Part shown: piece by piece, positions 53,917 through 61,197 of the stretch
Layout of the letters: each line of letters starts with the position of its first letter
How positions within the stretch are numbered: the stretch's first letter is position 1
NCBI GenBank assembly: GCA_017617545.1
Contig: JAFZVZ010000006.1
Coordinates: 122,568 to 186,567 of the forward strand
Direction: 5' to 3'
Length of the DNA stretch: 64,000 nucleotides
Source: Lachnospiraceae bacterium
GTDB taxonomy: Bacteria; Bacillota; Clostridia; Lachnospirales; Lachnospiraceae
Made by a program: the position numbers and the translations under genes
The notes under the pieces: model-generated
What the model was told of the DNA's origin: nothing
Seen by the model: the letters and a program-made list of their open reading frames with translations, nothing else
The model's database searches: none

Positions 53917-53945
53917 ATTATACATTTTTATGAGGGATCTTTCAA
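53917..53945 (-). promoter_or_regulatory. Promoter of ATPase copy 2
   Basis: Minus strand TTGAAA (53940-53945), 17-nt spacer, TATAAT (53917-53922). The first 33-bp repeat copy (53926-53942) fills the spacer, as an autorepressor site would. Confidence 0.7.
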
Positions 53946-54041
53946 GTATTTCCAACACTTTTATGAGGGAACTTTTGCCCTTTCACCACACTTTTATGAG
54001 GGAACTTTTGCCCTTTCACTACACTTTTATGAGGGAACTTT
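53926..54041. repeat. 33-bp-period direct repeats upstream of ATPase copy 2
   Basis: Core TTTTATGAGGGAACTTTT begins at 53926 (variant GGATC), 53959, 53992 and 54025: four copies exactly 33 bp apart. The linker GCCCTTTCAC is conserved between the distal copies too. The repeats start inside the promoter spacer and run upstream. Confidence 0.88.
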
Positions 54042-54084
54042 GCGATTCCCGGACGCAAATTGTACCCGTCAAGAGAATGGAAAA

Positions 54085-54515
54085 GAATTACTGTGGGTTT
54101 CGCCGATTACGGTGATTTCCACAGTAATTCTTTCCAATCTTCCATCCAGGAAAAAGCCTCGATCAACGAAATTACTGTGGCTTTTGCAGATTTCAGGGAT
54201 TTCAACAGTAATTTCTTCAAATCTTCCATTCCTGGCACCGCCTCGGTCGACAAAATTACTGTGGGTTTTGACGATTTGGGGGATTTCAACAGTAATTTCT
54301 TTCCGATCCACCATTCCTGGCACCACCTCGGTCAACGAAATTACTGTGGGTTTTGACAATTTCAGTGATTTCAACAGTAATTTCTTCAAATCTTCCTTTT
54401 CGGACAGCGCCTCGGTCGACAAAATTACTGTGGGTTTCGCCGATTTTGGCGATTTCAACAGTAATTTCTGTAATTTCCGTGATTTCAGTAATTTCTTCCG
54501 ATCTTACATCCCGGA
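54085..54515. repeat. 84-bp tandem array of palindromic units
   Basis: ATTACTGT begins at 54087, 54171, 54255, 54340 and 54424, a period of 84 (once 85) bp. Each unit has arms GAAATTACTGT and ACAGTAATTTC some 26 nt apart, able to form a hairpin or cruciform, and a linker of about 37 nt with TCTTCCATTCCTGGCACC-like sequence. In the first unit both arms lack one A together (GAATTACTGTGG/CCACAGTAATTC), keeping perfect pairing. No gene is seen in 53868-54651 apart from the repeats and a terminator. Confidence 0.88.
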
Positions 54516-54594
54516 TGCACCGGCTTAGAAATGCTGAAGTGCAGCCAAGAAAACAGAAGAACCGTCCGAAAAAAGCAGATCTACCGGTCAGGAC

Positions 54595-54625
54595 GCAAAA
54601 AAGGGGAATGCCCGATGCATTCCCC
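54595..54625 (-). terminator. Terminator of M1-peptidase lipoprotein gene 2
   Basis: GGGGAATGC/GCATTCCCC stem with a 5-nt loop, followed on the minus strand by six T residues. Confidence 0.9.
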
Positions 54626-54651
54626 TTGATGGTTTACGCCTTAGTCAGTTG

Positions 54652-56481
54652 TTAGTTTCCCTTGTAGAACGGGTTGCCCTCCTCCAGGATGAACGCGGCG
54701 CGGACGATCGCGTTGATCTTCTCATTGTCCGGACCGGAGCACGCGTAGAGAACCTCGAAGAAGCTCTTCGGATCCGCGTTGGAAAATGCGTTGCGGCGCA
54801 CGTACTCGCGCAGAACCGCGTAGAAATCTTCCTGCCCGAGGACTTCCTCGAAGGCCTCCAGCACGATCTCGCCCATGCTGTAGATCGAGTAGGTGTAGCG
54901 GTAGTCCGTGCTGTAATCATGAACACCGCGGTTGATCGGAAGCATCTCCGATTCACGCTGGCGCTCCACGTAGTCTTCGTCCATGAACAACGGTGCTATC
55001 AGCGTGGGATCCTCGATCGTCACATAGGGCGGTGTCATGTCGCCGCCGTGCGCGTTGACGTAGTCCGCGAAAACCTTCTCGGTGTAGGAGGTGATGGATT
55101 CGTCCTGCCACGGCTGCAGGCCGGAATCGCTTCCGACGATGCCCATGAACCACTGGTGTCCGACCTCGTGCGCGACCGTGATCTGAAGATCGTAGTACTT
55201 CGCGCCGCCGTTCGGATTATCCTTGTGCCCGTAGATAAACATGTCCTCACCGATCTGGATCAGGTTCGGGTACTCCATACCGCCGCCCGCAGTCATCGGC
55301 GTGAGAACGATGTCGAGCTCCTCGTAAGGGTAGCGGCCGAACGCCTCGCCGAACGCAGCCAGGGCATTTTTCGCCGCGATATGCGTATACTGAACGACCT
55401 CCGTCATGTCGGCGCTGATATAGTCGTCCTTGTACCAGACGTTGACGCGAACGCCGTCGTCGGTCTCCGAGCCGACAGAGAACTTCGATGACGCGGAAAA
55501 TACGAAATCTCTCACGGCAGGCGCGGTCACTGTGTACGTCACGCTGTCACCGACGTCCGCGCTCCCCTTCTCCACGCCGGTCGCCGCGACCTCATAGCCT
55601 GTGGGAACCGTGAGGCGAACGTCGTAGTCCGCGGTCTCGGAGTAGAAGCACTCGCCGTGCAGGTAGTACGCAACGTGCGACCAGCCGTCCTTCGTGTACT
55701 CCGCGAGGATCGGGTAGAAATTGGTCACGTTGTAGATCTTCTTCGTGTAGCCGAAGCGGTCGTCAATACCGGGGATCTTCGCCGTAAAATCATACTCGAG
55801 CGTCATCGTCTCGCCCGGCTCCAGCGGCTGCGTGAGCTCGATCCACAGGACGGAAACGTCGGTGTCGCGCGTGTACGTGAGCTCCGAATTGTCGCGGCCG
55901 TCCTTGATATTTTCGATGACCGTCATCGCGCCGTTCTCATTCACGCTATACTCGTACCCAAGCTTCACCGGATCGGTGAACAGGCTCGGGTAATCGCGCA
56001 TGCAAAGGCGTCCCCAGGTGTCGATCGAATCGTTGTAAAAGCGGAAAATAACGTGTCCGCCGATGGTATTGTTCTCGGTATCCAGCGTGAGATCCATGTC
56101 ATAGTGGTAGAGATCCCGCGTCGGCATTTCAATGGCGCAGCCCTTCGCGGGAGCCGCAAGTCCCTGACCGTACGTACCCGGTGCCGGAGTAGGCGTTGCC
56201 TCGCCAGGAGTGGGTGTCGGCGTGGCCGTTGCCTCTGCAGGCGTCGGCGTTGCCTCGCTCGGAGTCGGTGTCGCCTCGTTAGGCGTGGGCGTCGGTTCCT
56301 CCGTAGGCTGTGCGTCCGTCGGCACAGGCTCGCTCGTCGGCGTCACCGCCTCCGTGGGCTTCTGCTCCGTCGTCGGAGTTGTGTCTCTGCGCTTTCTCTC
56401 ATCCTCACCGCCGTTATTGCCGCAGGCCGTGAGCGCCAGCAACAAAATGACGATCAAAAGTATCGATGTGATCCGTTTCAT
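54652..56481 (-). CDS. M1-family metallopeptidase lipoprotein, paralogue 2
   Basis: A 609-residue paralogue of 37534-39309. Signal peptide with lipobox LTAC, a longer stalk (repeats of EATPTPSEATPTPAE type, DNA 56180-56350), the M1 beta domain, GGGMEYP and HEVGHQW with DESITSYTE as zinc-site motifs. Both paralogues share the phrases YNVTNFYPILAEY and GHQWFMGIVGS. ATG 56481 follows GGAAGGGGAAG; the open frame upstream is discounted as it lacks a signal peptide. Own promoter and terminator. It probably digests peptides at the cell surface. Confidence 0.87.
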   Translation of the reverse strand: MKRITSILLIVILLLALTACGNNGGEDERKRRDTTPTTEQKPTEAVTPTSEPVPTDAQPTEEPTPTPNEATPTPSEATPTPAEATATPTPTPGEATPTPAPGTYGQGLAAPAKGCAIEMPTRDLYHYDMDLTLDTENNTIGGHVIFRFYNDSIDTWGRLCMRDYPSLFTDPVKLGYEYSVNENGAMTVIENIKDGRDNSELTYTRDTDVSVLWIELTQPLEPGETMTLEYDFTAKIPGIDDRFGYTKKIYNVTNFYPILAEYTKDGWSHVAYYLHGECFYSETADYDVRLTVPTGYEVAATGVEKGSADVGDSVTYTVTAPAVRDFVFSASSKFSVGSETDDGVRVNVWYKDDYISADMTEVVQYTHIAAKNALAAFGEAFGRYPYEELDIVLTPMTAGGGMEYPNLIQIGEDMFIYGHKDNPNGGAKYYDLQITVAHEVGHQWFMGIVGSDSGLQPWQDESITSYTEKVFADYVNAHGGDMTPPYVTIEDPTLIAPLFMDEDYVERQRESEMLPINRGVHDYSTDYRYTYSIYSMGEIVLEAFEEVLGQEDFYAVLREYVRRNAFSNADPKSFFEVLYACSGPDNEKINAIVRAAFILEEGNPFYKGN

Positions 56482-56583
56482 TCTTTCTTCCCCTTCCTCG
56501 TTTCGGAAATGCTGATACATCAGCGTTCCCTCGTGTCTTCGGCGTAATGCACGAATGCGCGCCGTTTCAATCACACGAGTGAC

Positions 56584-56592
56584 AGTATACCA
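56584..56592 (-). promoter_or_regulatory. Extended -10 promoter of M1-peptidase lipoprotein gene 2
   Basis: TGGTATACT on the minus strand. A CGGAAAAT octamer (56601-56608) lies where the spacer and -35 would be. The same TGGTATACT motif drives paralogue 1 (39368-39376). Confidence 0.5.
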
Positions 56593-56651
56593 CAAGAATA
56601 CGGAAAATGTATGAAAATTCCGCGGAAATGCGGAATTTCGCCCCACGCAAC

Positions 56652-56684
56652 AAAAAAGCAGCGAGGCCAAACCGACCCCGCTGC
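56652..56684 (-). terminator. Terminator of sbcDC
   Basis: GCAGCG-GG/CC-CGCTGC arms with a 9-nt loop and a run of six T on the minus strand. Confidence 0.82.
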
Positions 56685-56721
56685 CGTTCTATGTTGGTAT
56701 TGGGTTTGCTCTGCCGCGCGA

Positions 56722-59700
56722 TTACAGCCCGAGATCCACCTTGATGGAGCTGCCGTGCGAATCCTTTGTCACAAGGATCTTCTGAGGAATGTCCATGAGC
56801 TCCTCGCGGTGGCTGATGATGCCCACGAGCTTGTTGCTTCCCGTCAGGGAATTCAAGATCTCCAGCGCATTGTCAAGCGACTTGCGATCGAGCGTTCCGA
56901 AGCCCTCGTCCACGAAGAGCGCATCCATCTGAATGCCGCCGAGGTTGGACGAGATGGTGTCAGACAGGCCGAGCGCAAGGCTTAAGGAAGCCTTAAAGCT
57001 CTCGCCGCCGGACAGGTTACCGACCGGTCTTCTGCGGCCCGTGTCGCGCACGAGCACCTCCAGGTCGAGGAAGTTGTTGCTCTGCTTGCCGAGCTTGTCG
57101 CGACGGTACAGCTCATACTGTCCCTCGCTCATCGGAAGCAGACGACGGTTGGCCGCCGCGATGATCCCGTCAAAGCCGGCCGCCTGGATGTACTGCTCCA
57201 GCGTGAGCTTGCCGTTCCCGGTAAATCCTTTGACCAGGTTATAGAGCCGCTGGCAGATACCGGAAGCCTTCTGCGCCTTCGCAAGAGCCTCCTCCCGGTC
57301 CGCGATCGCCTTTCTCTTCTCCGCATTCGTTCTGATGCGGTTTCTGGTATCGCCGGAAATCTCCTGAAGCTTCTCAACGATCTCATCCTGCTTTGCGCAG
57401 TTCCCGGTCAGTTCCTCAATATCGATCAGAACTCTGCCCTCAGCATCCTTCGCCGCCTCAGCAAGCTGCTTCGCGTTGGTCGCAACAGACTGCTCATACT
57501 GAACTACTTTTTCATCCTTCGAGGCAATCACATCCTCATCGACAAGCCAGTCAAGGAAATCATCCTCGGAAGCAAACCCGTTAACCTGCAGCACTTTCGC
57601 AAACTCCGCGCTCAGGCGTCCCGCATCGGCCTGCTGCTGCTTCAGATCCTGATGCCGTATCTCGCATGCTTTCTTCGCCTCAGCAACCGTTTTCTCCGCA
57701 GCGTTCTTCGCTTCCTCCGCGTCCTTGATGCTCTTTCGGATCGCAGCCTCCTGCGTCGCGAAACTGTTCCTCTCCGTCTCGGCGGTCTCCCAATCCGGGT
57801 AGCTCAGTTCCTTAAGAGCCTTCAGGTTGGTATCGGTCTCGATAAGCGCCTTATCGTTCTTCTGCTTCGTCTCCGTGAGGAGGTTTCGCTCCTTGGTGAG
57901 GCTTTCCGTCTCGTCACCGCGGGCTTTTTCCAGATCGGTCTCCGCTTTCGTAAGCTTTGCGCAGGCCTCATCAAGGGCACGCTCGGCCTTTTGGTTCTCC
58001 TCCAGAAGTTCCGCTGCCTGCTTCGATGCCTCAGGCACCAGATCGCACAAACCTGCGAGATCAAGCCCCTCGTACTGCAAGCTGAGAAGTGGATTGCCGA
58101 AGCACCCGAGGATTGCTTTCCGAAGCGTCCCCTCGTACTCCTCCAGCGAGTTTTTGGCAATACCGGCTTTCCCATTGGCATCATTCTTGCTTTCCGAAAG
58201 CTCATTCACAGTTTCCTGAAGTCGCTTGTACTCCTCCTCCGTGATCGTTGCCTCGTGAAGCTGCGCCGGCTCGGGATGGTGCACGGAACCGCACACAGGG
58301 CACTTCTGTCCCTCGACAAGCTTGCTTGCCATGATGCCGGCACGGCTCTCCTCGAGGCTGCGCTCTGCCTGAGCGCGCTCCGCCTCCGCCTTGTCATACC
58401 GGTCACGCGCTTCCTTGTACGCTTCCTGCTTCCTCGCAAGCTCCGCAGACCTTCTGTCCCTCTCGGGGATCTGAGTTTCAATGATTTCCTGCAGACCCTC
58501 CGAAAGCATCGATATCTTCTCGCCCTTGGCCTGAACATCCTTCAGCACCGTGGGCTTGTTCTTCAATTCCTGTACCGTCTTGCCGAGATCGGTAATCTTA
58601 TCCTTGAGCGCCTTCTCACGCTTCTCAAGATCGATCTCCTGCGCTTCGAGACTATGGCGGATCCCCTCGTACTTCTTCAGGTCCGCAGCGAGCGTTTCGC
58701 GGCTATGGTACTTCGGCTCGTCCTCGTTGATCGCGTCGATCCGTTTTCTCAGATCGTCCGCCTTCTGTTCCGACTTCTTCGCCTCTGTCAGAGCGTTATC
58801 AGCAGCCTGAAAGGACTGCTCAGCGGTCTTGCGAGCTCCTTCCTTCACCACGATATCCGCTTCCGTCTTTTTGACATCCGCCTGCTTCGTGTTCCGCTCG
58901 TCATATTTTGCCTTTACGTTATGCGTCGCCTTACGGTTGCGCTCCAGCTCCTGCTTGATCTTGTCGATCTCCGCCTTCTGCTCCTCAAGGCTCGCCTTCT
59001 CCGCTTTGTAGTGCTCCAGCCGCGCAATGTACTTATTGTTCTCGTCGGCCTTGGAGCGCTGATCATGCAGCTTTCTCTGCTCCTCCTCGGCCTCCTTCTG
59101 CGCGGCCTCGGCGTTCTTCAAACGCGCCTCATCCGACTCGGCAAGGTTATCCAGGAACTTAAGGATCTCCTCAAGGTTGATCAGGCTCTTCGCGTGCTCC
59201 GTGCGATCCTTCAGATCCTTGAGGTCAGCATACAACTCGTCGTCTTCCTCAGCCTTGATATCGCCGAGATCATGGATGATCCGACGCTCGATATTGGTCC
59301 TGTTCTCCTCGCAGGCGTCCAAACGGGTCTTCAGCTTATCCCCGATGTTCTTGTATCCGTCCGTCATGAAGATCGTGCGGAGGATCTCCGTGCGCTTCTC
59401 AGTCTTCGCGTTGAGGAGTTCCCAGAACTCGCCCTGCGCGATCATGGCGATCTGCTTGAACTGCTTTTCATCGATGCGGAGCAGCTCCTTCACGGCGTTG
59501 TTGACCTGCGTCAGGCCCTCGATCGGCGGCTTGCCGTCCTCATACAGCACCGCTTTCTCTTTCTCCGTGATGACGCCGTCACCGCGCTGCTTCTTGCGCT
59601 CGAACGAGGGCTGTCGCCACACATGGTAATTCCTTCCCTGGTGCGAAAAATAAAAATCCACATAGCTTTCAGCGTCGTCCGACGCGTACTCACTGCGAAG

Positions 59701-59898
59701 GTTCTTCGCGTCGCGGTACGTGCCGCTCGTCGTTCCGTACAATGCAAAACAGATCGCGTCGAAGATCATGGTCTTGCCCGCTCCTGTATCGCCGGAGATC
59801 AAAAACAGACCTCTCTCCTCAAAGTCGCTGAAGTTAATGTCGTCAACCTTCCCTGCGTAGGGTCCGAAAGCGCTGATGATCAGTTTAATCGGTTTCAT
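56722..59898 (-). CDS. sbcC: Exonuclease subunit SbcC
   Basis: The 1,058-residue SMC-like ATPase of the SbcCD nuclease, which cleaves DNA hairpins and ends of stalled or broken DNA. N-terminal Walker A GDTGAGKT (about residue 36), long coiled-coil arms, the zinc hook CPVCGSVHHPEPAQL in the middle, and C-terminal NLSGGESFKASLSLALGLSD with Walker B ALFVDEGFGTLD. Its ATG 59898 lies inside the last codons of sbcD (14-bp overlap), so the two are coupled. SbcCD acts on palindromes such as those of the array at 54085-54515. Confidence 0.95.
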   Translation of the reverse strand: MKPIKLIISAFGPYAGKVDDINFSDFEERGLFLISGDTGAGKTMIFDAICFALYGTTSGTYRDAKNLRSEYASDDAESYVDFYFSHQGRNYHVWRQPSFERKKQRGDGVITEKEKAVLYEDGKPPIEGLTQVNNAVKELLRIDEKQFKQIAMIAQGEFWELLNAKTEKRTEILRTIFMTDGYKNIGDKLKTRLDACEENRTNIERRIIHDLGDIKAEEDDELYADLKDLKDRTEHAKSLINLEEILKFLDNLAESDEARLKNAEAAQKEAEEEQRKLHDQRSKADENNKYIARLEHYKAEKASLEEQKAEIDKIKQELERNRKATHNVKAKYDERNTKQADVKKTEADIVVKEGARKTAEQSFQAADNALTEAKKSEQKADDLRKRIDAINEDEPKYHSRETLAADLKKYEGIRHSLEAQEIDLEKREKALKDKITDLGKTVQELKNKPTVLKDVQAKGEKISMLSEGLQEIIETQIPERDRRSAELARKQEAYKEARDRYDKAEAERAQAERSLEESRAGIMASKLVEGQKCPVCGSVHHPEPAQLHEATITEEEYKRLQETVNELSESKNDANGKAGIAKNSLEEYEGTLRKAILGCFGNPLLSLQYEGLDLAGLCDLVPEASKQAAELLEENQKAERALDEACAKLTKAETDLEKARGDETESLTKERNLLTETKQKNDKALIETDTNLKALKELSYPDWETAETERNSFATQEAAIRKSIKDAEEAKNAAEKTVAEAKKACEIRHQDLKQQQADAGRLSAEFAKVLQVNGFASEDDFLDWLVDEDVIASKDEKVVQYEQSVATNAKQLAEAAKDAEGRVLIDIEELTGNCAKQDEIVEKLQEISGDTRNRIRTNAEKRKAIADREEALAKAQKASGICQRLYNLVKGFTGNGKLTLEQYIQAAGFDGIIAAANRRLLPMSEGQYELYRRDKLGKQSNNFLDLEVLVRDTGRRRPVGNLSGGESFKASLSLALGLSDTISSNLGGIQMDALFVDEGFGTLDRKSLDNALEILNSLTGSNKLVGIISHREELMDIPQKILVTKDSHGSSIKVDLGL

Positions 59899-61042
59899 CG
59901 ATAACACCCGCCTCTCCGGCCACCGCCTTCATCACGTCCATCTCCTCGTCGGAGATGTCGCAACCGTACATGAGCTTGTAGAAATCCCGGATCAGCTCCG
60001 AGAAGTCCTTCTTCTCCCCATTTTCCAAAATATCCACCTGCTCGACCGACTTCACATGGGAATTGTCGTAGTCGATCTTCACGGTATTGGGATAGGTCTG
60101 TCGGAAAATGCCCATCGCGTCGTTAACGATGTCCTCATCCGTCAACGTCGCGTAGATAAAATCCTCCGGGCGGGTCACGTTATCCCGCGCCAGGAGTTCC
60201 TTGATCGGGCCGCGGATGTGCCTTAAGTCCCGAAGCGGCTTCAGCGGAACAAGCTCGATCGTGATCGTCCCATCGGCCTCCACCGTGATCAGCGGGACAG
60301 ACTTCTCGTCATCGGCCTCCCGCAGGGAGTACTTCAGCGGCGAGCCCGAGTAGCGGACCTCATCTCTCCCGATCCGCTGCGGGCAATGGATATGCCCCAA
60401 AGCGACATAGTCGAACTCCTCAAAGCAGTCGCACCCGATCTTCTCCACAAGGCCGACGCTCTGCGTTCCGATGCTCTCCGAACCGCCGAGCACCGGGTCC
60501 TCGCCCGTTCCCGTGACAAACTGATGCGCAACCAGAATGTTCGTGTGCGTTTTGTCGAGCTGCGTGTTCTGCAGGATCACGCGCACGGCGTCATCGTAGG
60601 TGTTGATCTTCGCGTCCGGGAAGAAATGACGCACCTGCGAAGCTTTTACGAACGGAAGCATGTACACGTCAACCACGGTATCTCCGCTGACAAGGCTTTC
60701 CTTGTGCAGCGTACCGTCAAAAACCGACGAAATATACACCTGTTTCGATGCGAAAAATGTTCTTCCGAAGTTCAGGCGGTCATCCGAATCATGGTTGCCG
60801 CTCACGAGGAACACGCGGATGCCGCGCTTGGACAACTCCACCAGAAAATAATCCAGAAGCCGCGTGGCTGCCTCGCTCGGGATCGCCTTGTCATACACGT
60901 CGCCCGCGATCAGCACGCCGTCCACCGAATCCGTATCCGCAAGCTCGAGGATGCGATCAAGTATATATTTCTGATCCTCGATCAGATCAAATTCATGGAG
61001 AGTCTTCCCCAAATGCAAATCCCCAAGATGTATAAATTTCAT
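59885..61042 (-). CDS. sbcD: Exonuclease subunit SbcD
   Basis: The 385-residue Mre11-type nuclease subunit of SbcCD. Phosphoesterase motifs: GDLHLGKTL (residues 7-15), GDVYDKAIP, SGNHDSDDRL, and GHIHCPQRIG. The C-terminal part has the SbcD capping domain. GGAGGAGG precedes the ATG. It heads the sbcDC operon. Confidence 0.95.
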   Translation of the reverse strand: MKFIHLGDLHLGKTLHEFDLIEDQKYILDRILELADTDSVDGVLIAGDVYDKAIPSEAATRLLDYFLVELSKRGIRVFLVSGNHDSDDRLNFGRTFFASKQVYISSVFDGTLHKESLVSGDTVVDVYMLPFVKASQVRHFFPDAKINTYDDAVRVILQNTQLDKTHTNILVAHQFVTGTGEDPVLGGSESIGTQSVGLVEKIGCDCFEEFDYVALGHIHCPQRIGRDEVRYSGSPLKYSLREADDEKSVPLITVEADGTITIELVPLKPLRDLRHIRGPIKELLARDNVTRPEDFIYATLTDEDIVNDAMGIFRQTYPNTVKIDYDNSHVKSVEQVDILENGEKKDFSELIRDFYKLMYGCDISDEEMDVMKAVAGEAGVIDETD

Positions 61043-61197
61043 CTGAAACCTCCTCCGTTACAAAGGTTTTCTCAACTGCTACCGGTCTATGTCGTAATTC
61101 TATACCATGGGCTGTCCGATAAAACGGACCGTTATTTTACGACTAATTCGGGACCACGAGCATGCCCCGCAAGGTCCGAGGAAGGGCCTCTCTTCCG

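Noticed and set aside
53926-54515. CRISPR array
   Set aside because: Units are 33 or 84 bp with nearly constant sequence throughout, no unique spacers, and no cas genes in the window.
54040-54528. Plus-strand frame encoding 28-residue repeats (DKITVGFADFGDFNSN type)
   Set aside because: The repeats are palindromic, so both strands look coding; the 85-bp unit breaks the frame, and no start site or signal is present. A non-coding repeat array is more likely.
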